Shown here: piece after piece, positions 17,813-26,111 of the stretch
How the letters are laid out: each line of letters begins with the position of its first letter
Position numbering within the stretch: position 1 is the first letter of the stretch
Assembly: GCF_004770475.1 (NCBI RefSeq)
Contig: NZ_RQHK01000017.1
Location: 496,001 to 560,000, forward strand
Length of the DNA stretch: 64,000 nucleotides
Reading direction: 5' to 3'
Origin: Leptospira mtsangambouensis
GTDB lineage: Bacteria > Spirochaetota > Leptospiria > Leptospirales > Leptospiraceae
Made by a program: the position numbers and the translations under genes
The notes under the pieces: model-generated
The model's database searches: none
Told to the model about the DNA's origin: nothing
What the model saw: only the letters and a program-made list of their open reading frames with translations

Positions 17813-18655
17813 ATGGGAATCTCTTCACCAACCATTAATTTCCCCGTAGATGAAACCATCAAACGGATCGAATACGTAAAAGCAAATGCGATGGGTATCA
17901 TCCATGAAGCTAAAAAAATCCAACGAGAAGTTTCTTCAATTCGTTCTGAAACGGATGCAGATGAGAAAGAACGTATTGATGCCGCCGATGGAAAACTAGG
18001 TGATATTTTGATTCGTTTTTTACAGAAGTCTTTTCCGAAAGATGGAATCATTTGTGAAGATAAACCTGCCATTGATGGTGGTGACTTTAAATGGGTTTTG
18101 GATCCAGTGGATGGTTCGATGAATTTTGTTCGGGGACTTCCTTTGTATGCCATTTCGTTTGGATTGGAACATCGAGAAACACCCGTTGGTGGTGTGGTCA
18201 TTGTCCCTCCTCAAGAATCTGTATACTCCGCTGTTTTGGGTGAGGGCGCTTATAAAAATGGAGAACCCATTGTTACTTCCAGAATTTCCGAACTAAACCG
18301 AGCCATTTTTTCTCCCAATCTTCCCACAAAAAGAGCTCATATGATCCAAGAGATTATGGCTGACTTATCCGGGTTTTTAACCTATGCAAGGTCCTTTCGT
18401 AGAACGGGTTCTTTTGTTTTGGATGCATGTTTCATTGCAGAAGGTGTGATGGATGCCATTTGGGAAAAAACTGTCAAACATTGGGATGTTTCAGCCATTT
18501 CAGTGATTCTAACGGAAGCAGGTGGAAAATTGACCGACTTAAATGGAGTCCATTATTATACAGGACTTCCTGAGTTAGTAGCTTCCAATGGAGTTTTGCA
18601 CTCGGAAATTTTAAATTTATTAAAGACAGTTCGTTCTACAGTCAGTCGAAATTAA
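17813..18655 (+). CDS. Inositol monophosphatase family protein
   Basis: A 280-residue Mg-dependent, Li-sensitive phosphatase fold. LDPVDGSMNF (from L96) is the metal-binding motif (usual DPIDGTxNF, here Ser for Thr), and KHWDVSAISVILTEAGG is the second signature (WD.. A). The upstream acidic motif is CED rather than the common GEE/SEE. Candidates are inositol-, histidinol- or other sugar-phosphate phosphatases. It closes the GH42 operon, 12 bases after the preceding gene, and is followed by a hairpin terminator at 18663. Confidence 0.88.
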   Translation: MGISSPTINFPVDETIKRIEYVKANAMGIIHEAKKIQREVSSIRSETDADEKERIDAADGKLGDILIRFLQKSFPKDGIICEDKPAIDGGDFKWVLDPVDGSMNFVRGLPLYAISFGLEHRETPVGGVVIVPPQESVYSAVLGEGAYKNGEPIVTSRISELNRAIFSPNLPTKRAHMIQEIMADLSGFLTYARSFRRTGSFVLDACFIAEGVMDAIWEKTVKHWDVSAISVILTEAGGKLTDLNGVHYYTGLPELVASNGVLHSEILNLLKTVRSTVSRN

Positions 18656-18662
18656 TAGAGGC

Positions 18663-18690
18663 GAACGATTAGAATCGTTCTACTTTTTTA
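18663..18690 (+). terminator. Rho-independent terminator of the GH42 operon
   Basis: The stem gaacgat/atcgttc (18663-18669 and 18674-18680) encloses a 4-base loop and is followed after tac by six Ts. It begins 8 bases after the stop codon of the inositol-phosphatase-like gene. Confidence 0.75.
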
Positions 18691-18763
18691 GTTTACGATT
18701 TGCTTTTGCGATCCATACTAGATACAAAATACAATTACACTTGAATCCATCAGGAGACCGATC

Positions 18764-19339
18764 ATGGAACATAAACTCCCAGAACTTCCTTATGCAAAGG
18801 ATGCACTTCTTCCGCACATTTCACCTGAAACTTTAGAGTTTCATTATGGAAAACACCACCAAACTTACGTTACAAACCTCAATAACCTCATCAAAGGAAC
18901 TGAGTTTGAAAATGCAACACTTGAAGAGATCGTAAAAAAATCATCTGGTGGAATTTTTAATAACGCAGCTCAAATTTGGAACCACACTTTCTACTGGCAT
19001 TCCCTTTCCCCTAAGGGTGGCGGAGCTCCTACAGGTGCTGTTGCTGATTTAATCACAAAATCCTTTGGGTCTTTTGATGTGTTTAAAGAAAAGTTTTCTC
19101 AATCTGCCATTACTAACTTTGGATCAGGTTGGACTTGGCTTGTCAAAAAAGGTGACGGTGTTGAAATCGTGAACACAAGCAATGCGGGTAGCCCTTTGAA
19201 AGATGGACTCCAATCTTTGCTAACAATCGATGTTTGGGAACATGCTTACTATATTGATTTCCGCAATGCTCGTCCAAAATACGTAGAAGCATTCTGGAAT
19301 TTAGTAAACTGGGACTTTGCAAACCAAAACTTAAAATAA
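18764..19339 (+). CDS. sodB: Superoxide dismutase (Fe/Mn family)
   Basis: A 191-residue cytoplasmic SOD. His27 (HYGKHH), the NHTFYWHSL helix, and [11 protein letters not shown] with its Asp and His supply the four metal ligands. [13 protein letters not shown] and FGSGWTWL are closer to the iron type than the manganese type, though metal choice is not certain from sequence. GGAGA lies 7 bases before the ATG. The gene is single, flanked by terminators at 18663 and 19368, so it has its own promoter in the 108-base upstream gap. Confidence 0.95.
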   Translation: MEHKLPELPYAKDALLPHISPETLEFHYGKHHQTYVTNLNNLIKGTEFENATLEEIVKKSSGGIFNNAAQIWNHTFYWHSLSPKGGGAPTGAVADLITKSFGSFDVFKEKFSQSAITNFGSGWTWLVKKGDGVEIVNTSNAGSPLKDGLQSLLTIDVWEHAYYIDFRNARPKYVEAFWNLVNWDFANQNLK

Positions 19340-19367
19340 GAACGGATTTAAGAATCGCACAGCAAAA

Positions 19368-19399
19368 GGCAGGTTCCGGAATCCGGACCTGCCTTTTTT
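19368..19399 (+). terminator. Rho-independent terminator of the superoxide dismutase gene
   Basis: A GC-rich stem ggcaggttccgg/ccggacctgcc (one bulged T, loop AAT-like) is followed by six Ts. It begins 29 bases after the sod stop codon. Confidence 0.9.
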
Positions 19400-19409
19400 A
19401 TTTCATTAA

Positions 19410-19428
19410 AAGATTCAAAATGAATCTT
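19410..19428 (+). repeat. Inverted repeat in the trpE leader
   Basis: A perfect 8-bp palindromic stem, aagattca (19410-19417)/tgaatctt (19421-19428), with a 3-base loop. It lies 22 bases upstream of the preferred trpE ATG and just after the sod terminator. It could be an operator or a leader hairpin. No leader peptide with tandem Trp codons is visible in this 50-base stretch. Confidence 0.4.
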
Positions 19429-19450
19429 GGTACCTAATACAGAGTTTTTT

Positions 19451-20833
19451 ATGAGCCAAACACTTCCGAAAATCAAGATCCCCAAAAAACCAAATTACAC
19501 TTCTCTAACCTTGCCGGAAGGAATCGAGTTTTGGGAACTCTTTCGGGTCATTGAAGCCAAATATGAGAATTGTTTCCTACTCGAATCAGCAGGGGACAAC
19601 CAATACGACTCTCGTTACTCTGTGATTGGATTCCAACCTTCTCATCTCTTTTTGGGAGAACCTGGAATTTTAGAAATCGATGGTAAAAAATATTCTGTTG
19701 AGAATCCTTATTTTGCTCTACGGGAGCTTACGGATTATAATTCGCTAAGCATTAGTTATGCGGGTGGATTTGTCGGTTATCTTGGTTACCAAAGTATGCA
19801 ATTCTTTGAGCCAAAACTGAAGCTCGAACCACATCCTGATTTTCCGGCTATGATTTTTGGATTGTATTTGGATGGACTCATTTATGACAAATTTACTGGG
19901 GAACTCATTTACTTTGATAATGGAACCAACCGCATCCAAGAAGTGAATTTAATCTTAGAACAGATAAAAAAAGACAAATCCCAAAAACCACAAGCAAAGG
20001 TTTCTTTATTGCAGGCTGGTTTATCTAAGGAAGTTCATAAGCAGATGGTGGAAGAAGCTTTAGAAGAAGTAAAAGCGGGAAACACCTTCCAATGCCAAAT
20101 TGGATTTGAAGAATTATATAAAGTAGAAGGAAACCCATTAGCAATTTACGAGACACTAAGGGAAATCAATCCATCTCCTCATATGTATTATGTAAAATTT
20201 GGATCTCGTGCTATTTTGGGTGCAAGCCCAGAACTACTCTTTCGTTTGCGCCAAGGAGAAATGGAGTCTTTTCCTTTGGCAGGAACCACCAAACGCGGAG
20301 TTGATGCTAAAGAAGATACTCTTCTTGCTCGTAAACTTTTAACCGACCCAAAAGAAATTGCAGAACACAATATGTTAATTGATCTCCATCGTAATGATGT
20401 GGGGCGAGTGGCAAAATTTGGCACAGTGAAAGTGCGTAGGCGTTTTGATGTGAAAAGGTTTTCTCATGTGCAACATATCTCTAGTGAAGTGGTAGGAATT
20501 CTTTCTTCAAAAGAAGATATGTTTTCGGGATTAGCTTCTTCGTTTCCAGCCGGTACTCTTTCCGGTGCACCCAAAATTGAATCGATGAAAATCATTGAGA
20601 GAATTGAAAAATCACCTCGCGGGCCTTATGGCGGAGCTGTGGGAAGTTTTGGTTTGAATGGAGATTGTACCTTTGCCATTCCGATTCGAAGTTTTTTTGT
20701 AAATGGAAACAAAGGATTTGTTCGTGCTTCAGGTGGGATTGTTTTTGATTCCAAACCAGAAGACGAATACCAAGAAATCATCAATAAAATGGCTTCGGTT
20801 CGCAAAGCTTTAGATTTGCATAAAGCTCCTTAG
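19451..20833 (+). CDS. trpE: Anthranilate synthase component I / chorismate-binding enzyme
   Basis: About 460 residues. The C-terminal chorismate-binding domain has GASPELLFR, the PLAGTTKRG segment, EHNMLIDLHRNDVGRV, FPAGTLSGAPK and GGAVGSFGLNGD. The N-terminal half has FLLESAG, the usual Trp-feedback region of TrpE (LLES motif). It converts chorismate and glutamine-derived ammonia to anthranilate; a para-aminobenzoate synthase role (PabB) is possible but LLES favours TrpE. ATG 19451 is preferred over an in-frame TTG at 19427. The glutaminase partner follows 64 bases later. Confidence 0.88.
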   Translation: MSQTLPKIKIPKKPNYTSLTLPEGIEFWELFRVIEAKYENCFLLESAGDNQYDSRYSVIGFQPSHLFLGEPGILEIDGKKYSVENPYFALRELTDYNSLSISYAGGFVGYLGYQSMQFFEPKLKLEPHPDFPAMIFGLYLDGLIYDKFTGELIYFDNGTNRIQEVNLILEQIKKDKSQKPQAKVSLLQAGLSKEVHKQMVEEALEEVKAGNTFQCQIGFEELYKVEGNPLAIYETLREINPSPHMYYVKFGSRAILGASPELLFRLRQGEMESFPLAGTTKRGVDAKEDTLLARKLLTDPKEIAEHNMLIDLHRNDVGRVAKFGTVKVRRRFDVKRFSHVQHISSEVVGILSSKEDMFSGLASSFPAGTLSGAPKIESMKIIERIEKSPRGPYGGAVGSFGLNGDCTFAIPIRSFFVNGNKGFVRASGGIVFDSKPEDEYQEIINKMASVRKALDLHKAP

Positions 20834-20897
20834 TGGAGTAGCAAACCAAAATGACAAAACAAAGTTGCCGGTATAACAGGGAAACGGAGAAACCAAA

Positions 20898-21503
20898 ATG
20901 AAAGTGCTCATTCTAGATAATTATGATTCTTTTACATTCAATCTATACCAAATCGTAGGCGAAATCCTCGAAGAGAGAGAAGAACTTTTTCAATTGGATG
21001 TTATCCGAAACGATGAAAAACCTTTTGAATGGATTAAATCAGCTAACTATGATAAGATTATCATTTCACCTGGTCCGGGCCATCCTGCAGACCCCGCTTA
21101 TTTTGGAGTGAGTGCCGATATTCTAAAGGAATTGGGTAAAACTACGCCTGTGCTTGGAATTTGTCTCGGAATGCAAGGAATGGCAACTGTGTTTGGTGGC
21201 GAAGTGGTTCGAGCCAATGTAGCTATGCATGGAAAACTCTCACCTATTGAACATGATGGAAAGGGTGTTTTTTCTGGCTTAACACAAGGTATAGAAATTA
21301 TGCGTTATCATTCCTTGGTGGCAAAAGAAACTTCACTCCCTAAGGATTTAGAAATCACAGCTCGGGTTTCTGCCGGGGAAGGGAAGGGTGAGATCATGGG
21401 CCTTCGTCATAAATCCTTAAAAATTGAAGGGGTTCAGTTCCATCCAGAATCTTTTGGTTCAGAAGAAGGCAAAGACTTACTGAGAAATTTTATTAATTCT
21501 TAG
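20898..21503 (+). CDS. trpG: Anthranilate synthase component II (glutamine amidotransferase)
   Basis: A 201-residue class I glutaminase: DNYDSFTFNL at the start, SPGPGHP, the nucleophile Cys in GICLGMQG, and the catalytic HPES near the end. It supplies ammonia to the component I encoded just upstream. GGAGA precedes the ATG. The 64-base spacer after trpE has no obvious terminator, so the pair is probably one transcript. A second, distinct paralogue is at 47319. Class I GATases in this clade may be shared between Trp and folate synthesis. Confidence 0.9.
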   Translation: MKVLILDNYDSFTFNLYQIVGEILEEREELFQLDVIRNDEKPFEWIKSANYDKIIISPGPGHPADPAYFGVSADILKELGKTTPVLGICLGMQGMATVFGGEVVRANVAMHGKLSPIEHDGKGVFSGLTQGIEIMRYHSLVAKETSLPKDLEITARVSAGEGKGEIMGLRHKSLKIEGVQFHPESFGSEEGKDLLRNFINS

Positions 21504-21540
21504 TTTTGCCATCTAACGAAAACTAGTGGATATTCAATTT

Positions 21541-21574
21541 AAAAAGTAGAATCAATTTTTTTTGATTCTACTTT
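21541..21574. terminator. Bidirectional terminator between trpG and a lipoprotein gene
   Basis: A 13-bp perfect stem, aaagtagaatcaa (21543-21555)/ttgattctacttt (21562-21574), has a 6-base T loop. On the minus strand it is followed by a U run and includes the TAG stop (21570-21568) of the lipoprotein gene. It can also terminate trpEG read-through, though there is no T run on that side. Confidence 0.8.
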
Positions 21575-22791
21575 AGATCCTTTAACATTGCTTCTTCCCA
21601 GGAAGCAAAAAAATCAAAATCGTTACTTGCCTTTTGGGAATCGTCTCCACCAAACAATGAAAACCGTTTTCGTTTGATTTCATTATAAGTAGTGATTGTA
21701 TTAATTTGACCCTTTTCAGTTTTTCTAAAGGTAACATGGATTTGTGATCCACCCCGGCCTTGGGTTCCTTGGATGAGTAGGGTGAAAAAATCACTAAAGT
21801 ATTCATCCATATTTCCTGGGATGAAAAAATTTACAAAACCCTGAGGAATGACATAGAAAAAATTTCCATTAATTTCTTTTTTTCCAATGCGTACAAAATG
21901 TCCATCTAGTGTGTCTGTTTGTTTATCAAAAGTTGTTTTTAGTTTGTATTCCAAATTTTGAATTTTGGCTGTAATTCCAAATGATTTGATTTCAATATCA
22001 CCCAAAAAATGAATCTCTTTTGGAGATACAAAATATTCTTTAGGTGGATTGATGGGAAAATGAAATTGGATGGTTTTCCCTTGGTTTGTAATTTTTAATT
22101 TATGGGTTGGATTGAATTTGTCCCAGATTTCAAGGTTTAATCTGGTTTTTTCCAATCTTGATCCTGTTCGTTTATAAAAACCAGGAAATTGCGCTTTGGT
22201 ATCATCATTGATTGTAAATTCCAATGTATGCCATTCTGCATTTTCTGTGACATGGCATTGCATAACGTCACAAAGAAATTGAAGGTTTTGTGATGTTGAC
22301 TTTAATGATTGATAAGCATTATGATCATCAATTGCTAAAGCAAAATCGTGTAACCAAGTAAAAAAATCTCTGGGTTGATATCCGTTTAACTTATGGATGA
22401 TTTTTCGTTCCACAGTGTATATTTCTTTTTCCTCCCAAAGTTTTGGAGTGAATGTTACTTTAGCCAGATAATCATATTTAGGTGGTTCTGGTTCATTCCA
22501 ATGAAGATTCCAGTTTTGTTGTTGATCCAGTGTTCCGTAGAGAGAGAGGAAAGGATATCCGTCGGCTGTTTTTAGGAGTTGTGATTCATTTTCTTCACTT
22601 AAACTACCAGCAAGTGCAGCAAAGTAGATTTCATTTTTGGAAGTAGATTTTATAGAACGTTGTAAATGGTCATAACCTTTCCAAAATTGATAATGGTTTT
22701 CATTTTTTTGAAAACAATTTGTGACAAAGAAAAAAACGAAAGCCCAGATTAGATATTTTTTTATGTTATAGTTCTTTTTTGAGAATACCAT
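21568..22791 (-). CDS. Putative lipoprotein, function unknown
   Basis: About 407 residues. The signal peptide (IKKYLIWAFVFFFVTNC) ends in a lipobox VTNC. The mature part is mostly beta-rich with many aromatic strands (YKLKTTFDKQTDTLDGHFVRIG; FVNFFIPGNMDEYFSDFFTLLIQG) and two Cys in CDVMQC. I recognise no family. ATGs at 22812 and 22791 are both possible; the latter gives a shorter N-region. The 5' end overlaps the upstream redoxin-like gene by 26 bases (22766-22791), so the two are likely coupled. The stop codon sits inside the terminator stem. Confidence 0.65.
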   Translation of the reverse strand: MVFSKKNYNIKKYLIWAFVFFFVTNCFQKNENHYQFWKGYDHLQRSIKSTSKNEIYFAALAGSLSEENESQLLKTADGYPFLSLYGTLDQQQNWNLHWNEPEPPKYDYLAKVTFTPKLWEEKEIYTVERKIIHKLNGYQPRDFFTWLHDFALAIDDHNAYQSLKSTSQNLQFLCDVMQCHVTENAEWHTLEFTINDDTKAQFPGFYKRTGSRLEKTRLNLEIWDKFNPTHKLKITNQGKTIQFHFPINPPKEYFVSPKEIHFLGDIEIKSFGITAKIQNLEYKLKTTFDKQTDTLDGHFVRIGKKEINGNFFYVIPQGFVNFFIPGNMDEYFSDFFTLLIQGTQGRGGSQIHVTFRKTEKGQINTITTYNEIKRKRFSLFGGDDSQKASNDFDFFASWEEAMLKDLK

Positions 22792-23281
22792 ATATTTCTT
22801 CGATGAGATCATTCTCCATATGTTCCTGATATGAGGAAAAAATCAATTTGCCTGATTTGTTATAAATTCTTAAATACGATTCGCCTTTTCTTAGACCATC
22901 AGTTAGATGTCCTTTTCGATCTAAAAGAATACTTTCGTATTGTTTAGTTTTTGATTCTTCTAAATAATCTTCTACAAGTTTGTTGGTTTCACGAAAATCT
23001 AAATAGAGCAGGAACTGAACTTTGGAACTATCCTTCCAAAGTAAATTTTGCATTTTCCAATATAATTTTCTGCCAAGTTTTCTACAAAGTTCAAGGTCGC
23101 GAAGAAAACAGCCCATTATGACCACTGGTTTTCCTTTCACTGAGGTTTCAGAATACGATTGCCCATATTGGTCCTTCATGTGAAATTGTGGCATGGGCTC
23201 TGCACTCCATTCTTCGTTTGAAGCAAACAATAATGCCAATACAAAAAGAACCAACCGAGTCACGGTTTTTAATGTATTCAT
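22766..23281 (-). CDS. Exported thioredoxin-like/YtfJ-type protein
   Basis: About 171 residues from ATG 23281. The N-terminal signal segment (TRLVLFVLALLFAS) precedes a redoxin-like pattern: a strand with MPQFHMKDQYGQSYS, then KGKPVVIMGCF (the strand that carries the redox site in AhpC/TSA folds), a helix, VQFLLYLDFRET and a C-terminal beta-hairpin with YLRIYNKSGKLIFSS. Only a single Cys (MGC) plus LELC is present, so catalytic redox activity is doubtful. Its start codon overlaps that of the divergent lipoprotein gene, and it overlaps the downstream lipoprotein gene. Confidence 0.6.
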   Translation of the reverse strand: MNTLKTVTRLVLFVLALLFASNEEWSAEPMPQFHMKDQYGQSYSETSVKGKPVVIMGCFLRDLELCRKLGRKLYWKMQNLLWKDSSKVQFLLYLDFRETNKLVEDYLEESKTKQYESILLDRKGHLTDGLRKGESYLRIYNKSGKLIFSSYQEHMENDLIEEIYGILKKEL

Positions 23282-24107
23282 GAATTCATTAACGGCAAGT
23301 GCAAAAATTTCCATCGTTTTGATTCCGATTTTTTTTATTTTGGGATGTTCCAGTTTCACTAGTAAGATCAAATTGATTGATTCTTCCGCATCTTTGGCTT
23401 TTTTTGAAGTAGAAGAAGAGGAATGGAGGAATATTTTTCCCGAAGAAATTTCTAAACTGAAAATCAATACCAAAAATTTTGAGGCGCTACCAACCGTTTT
23501 AAAGTCCATTCAATACAAACGCGGAGTCCTTGCGTATGAAGATTGGGAAGTCCTGGTTCCAGATTCCTTTCTTCCTGAAATCCAAAAGTTTGCAGAGAGA
23601 ATTGTAACAAACCCAGAACCCAAGGTATATTTGTGTATTTTTAAACTAGATGATATTCTTTCTCCCAATGTTAAAATTTTAAAAACAAGTTTTTATATTT
23701 TAGGAACAGAAGAGGGATTGGTTTTGTTATTTCACGAGATCAATACAAACATCAGTTTTCAAACACAGTATTCATTTGAAGACTGGGTGATTTTTCATCC
23801 TACAGAAATCAAACCAATCTACCGGCCAGAACTTTGGTTAAAAGACAAACAACATACTAGTATTTATAAAAATAGAAACTTATCAAAAAATTCCATTTAT
23901 GGAAACGTTGTTGTGTTTAATGTGCCGGCCTTAATGCCTAATCCTCCTCTTTTTCGGTATCCAAAAGAAGAGGAGAATCCTCCTCCAACCGACCAGTGGA
24001 AAACAGTTCCCGAAAAACTAAAAGCCTTAGAGGAAATGAGAAAGAATCGGCTCATTACTGATGAAGAATATGAAAGGAAAAAAACAGAACTCTTAAAAGA
24101 ATTTTAA
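23280..24107 (+). CDS. Putative lipoprotein with C-terminal SHOCT-like domain
   Basis: About 275 residues from ATG 23280. The signal peptide ends in a lipobox (IFFILGC). The middle is an unrecognised alpha/beta region. The last 35 residues (KLKALEEMRKNRLITDEEYERKKTELLKEF) match the SHOCT helix-pair, a short C-terminal domain that usually mediates oligomerisation. The start codon overlaps that of the divergent redoxin-like gene by two bases and lacks a Shine-Dalgarno. The last 4 bases overlap the convergent cysE gene. Confidence 0.7.
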   Translation: MNSLTASAKISIVLIPIFFILGCSSFTSKIKLIDSSASLAFFEVEEEEWRNIFPEEISKLKINTKNFEALPTVLKSIQYKRGVLAYEDWEVLVPDSFLPEIQKFAERIVTNPEPKVYLCIFKLDDILSPNVKILKTSFYILGTEEGLVLLFHEINTNISFQTQYSFEDWVIFHPTEIKPIYRPELWLKDKQHTSIYKNRNLSKNSIYGNVVVFNVPALMPNPPLFRYPKEEENPPPTDQWKTVPEKLKALEEMRKNRLITDEEYERKKTELLKEF

Positions 24108-24820
24108 ATTCCGTCTCCATGAATGAACTCTTGGATGAAACGGTCATCTTCTGGAGCATCTGTGGATGATTTTTCTAGAAGTTGTTGTTTCTCATATAAT
24201 TTGTTAATGAGTTGTTGTTGTGTTTCCACTTTTTCCAGTAAAACAGAAAAAACTTTAGCAATTGGATCCGGCATTTGATTGTGTTCTAACATTTGTTCCA
24301 CGCTGTCAGAGGCAACGTCGCCTGCTTTGACAACTTTTCCTGGAATTCCAACCACAGTGCAACCAGCGGGAACATTTCGCATAACAACTGATCCAGCACC
24401 GACACGAACATGATCTTCGACTGTGATATTTCCGAGAACTTTTGCACCTGCACCAATTACGACATTTTTACCAATGGTAGGGTGCCGTTTGCCAGATTCT
24501 TTTCCTGTTCCTCCAAGTGTCACTCCTTGGAAAATCAAAGATCCGCTTCCTACGATGGCAGTTTCTCCGATGACAACTCCGGAGCCGTGGTCGATAAAAA
24601 CTCCTGGGGCAATTTTTGCGCCAGGATGGATATCAATCCCGGTTAAAAACCTGCTAATGTAATTTACGAGTCTTGGAATGATGGGCAATCGGAGTAAATA
24701 AAGCAAATGTGCAAATTTATGCAGCCATAGGGCATGTAGACCAGGGTAACAGAGAACAATTTCCAAATAGGATTTTGCTGCAGGGTCAAATTTTTTGATG
24801 ATTCTTATATTTTCGAACAT
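24104..24820 (-). CDS. cysE: Serine O-acetyltransferase
   Basis: A 238-residue left-handed beta-helix acetyltransferase forming O-acetylserine for cysteine synthesis. Hexapeptide repeats run from GIDIHPGAKIAPGVFIDHGSGVVIGETA through IGKNVVIGAGAKVLGNITV. The catalytic His in IDHG and the GGTGKESGKRHPTIG loop are typical CysE. It lacks the long N-terminal helical domain of the enterobacterial enzyme and resembles the short Gram-positive form. The C-terminal extension is helical with many Gln (EKVETQQQLINKLYEKQQLLE), a predicted coiled coil. It stands alone, with 361 bases upstream. Confidence 0.92.
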   Translation of the reverse strand: MFENIRIIKKFDPAAKSYLEIVLCYPGLHALWLHKFAHLLYLLRLPIIPRLVNYISRFLTGIDIHPGAKIAPGVFIDHGSGVVIGETAIVGSGSLIFQGVTLGGTGKESGKRHPTIGKNVVIGAGAKVLGNITVEDHVRVGAGSVVMRNVPAGCTVVGIPGKVVKAGDVASDSVEQMLEHNQMPDPIAKVFSVLLEKVETQQQLINKLYEKQQLLEKSSTDAPEDDRFIQEFIHGDGI

Positions 24821-25181
24821 TGATTAGTTGGTTTTAAAATTACTGATTAGACGAGTCAACTTTTCCGAAGGTTGGGAAAGATTTAATGGAGATTGGGATT
24901 GTGGATGGGAACAGAAAATTCACTTGTTCAATGGATTTCCATGACCTGAATTGCGGAAGAAATTTTTCTTTTTTGTAAATTCCGAAAATCACAAAGAACT
25001 TTGCCAATTTGATTGGAAATGACACAGTTTTTTCAAATGCTCATAGGATCGTTAATCTCTGAATGAAGTTCAGTTTGATCGATACTTGTCAAATTTCTAA
25101 TGGCAATTCTGTTTCTAATTGATTCTATAGTTAGGTTTTGTAATCTTTCGAGTAGAAATAAATTTCTAGGTTGTTCCGACT
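24821..25181. other. 361-base intergenic region
   Basis: No convincing gene, RNA or repeat is visible. It must carry the promoters of the divergent cysE and S2P-protease genes. On the plus strand TTGATT...TAATCT with a 16-base spacer near 25119-25146 is a weak promoter candidate. A 61-codon minus-strand open frame here has no ribosome site or recognisable motif. Confidence 0.5.
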
Positions 25182-26111
25182 TTGGAATCAAAAAAAACAA
25201 TACACATTCTTCTATTTATCTTAACTTTTTTTACGTTAACATTCTCAGATATTTTTCTAAATCCTCAGGTTCCGCAAACATTAGAGAATTATAAACTTAT
25301 GTTTTTTGAGAACTGGCCATACTCTGCTTCACTTTTGTTGATACTACTGGCTCATGAAATGGGACATTATCTTCCAGCAAGATTTTATGGAGTAAAAGCA
25401 ACGTGGCCTTTTTTTATTCCATTGCCAGTTGGACCAATTGGTACTATGGGTGCTGTTATCCAAATCAAACAACAGATACCAGACAAAAAAGTATTATTTG
25501 ATATTGGAATCGGTGGACCTACCGCGAGTTTGGTTCTTTCGATGGTTGCCTGGTTAGTGGGTATTAGTCTATCAAAGGTTATCGAAATTCCGCCTGATTT
25601 CGATCGTTCTGGTTTTTTATTTTTTGGAGATAGTTTGTTCACTTATTTTACAACACAATGGATTCTTGGACCCATTGATCTTTCGACAATGGATATCCAA
25701 GCACATCCGCTTGCAAAAGCAGGGTGGGTAGGACTTCTCATCACAGCAGTAAATCTTTTGCCTTTTGGACAATTAGACGGAGGACATGTCATATACTCCA
25801 TGTTTGGCGAAGAATACCGAAAATGGATTCATCGTTTATTTGTATTATTTCTTATTTTTTCCTTAATTCATTTTACTTGGTTACTTTGGGGTTTTATCAT
25901 CTATTTTGTTGTTAAGGTAGAACATCCATTTATCAGCGATTCTGTGTCAGGGATTGGAAAATTTCGATTTTATTTTGGAGTTACAATGTTAGTAGCATTC
26001 CTAATTATTTTTGTTCCGAAACCAATTATATTAGGATCAGAGTTTAATGATTCTTCATTACTCAACGATATTTTTCGTCTGATGACTCATTACATTGGAT
26101 TGGAATTATGA
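25182..26111 (+). CDS. Site-2-protease family membrane metalloprotease (M50)
   Basis: A 309-residue polytopic protein. The zinc motif HEMGH lies in the second hydrophobic segment, and the second signature NLLPFGQLDGGH in a later helix, together defining an S2P/M50 intramembrane protease. GPTASL and PLAKAGWVGL segments are typical of the subgroup with six or more helices. There is no PDZ domain. The TTG start at 25182 is the only candidate near the N-terminus and has only a distant AGG. The next gene overlaps by 4 bases (ATGA). The substrate is unknown; a role in envelope signalling is family inference. Confidence 0.85.
   Translation: MESKKTIHILLFILTFFTLTFSDIFLNPQVPQTLENYKLMFFENWPYSASLLLILLAHEMGHYLPARFYGVKATWPFFIPLPVGPIGTMGAVIQIKQQIPDKKVLFDIGIGGPTASLVLSMVAWLVGISLSKVIEIPPDFDRSGFLFFGDSLFTYFTTQWILGPIDLSTMDIQAHPLAKAGWVGLLITAVNLLPFGQLDGGHVIYSMFGEEYRKWIHRLFVLFLIFSLIHFTWLLWGFIIYFVVKVEHPFISDSVSGIGKFRFYFGVTMLVAFLIIFVPKPIILGSEFNDSSLLNDIFRLMTHYIGLEL

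Noticed and set aside
17779..18201. 140-codon open frame antisense to the inositol-phosphatase-like gene
   Set aside because: It mirrors a conserved catalytic domain and has no motif of its own.
24840..25025. 61-codon minus-strand frame in the cysE upstream gap
   Set aside because: No ribosome site, signal or family resemblance; composition fits noncoding AT-rich DNA.
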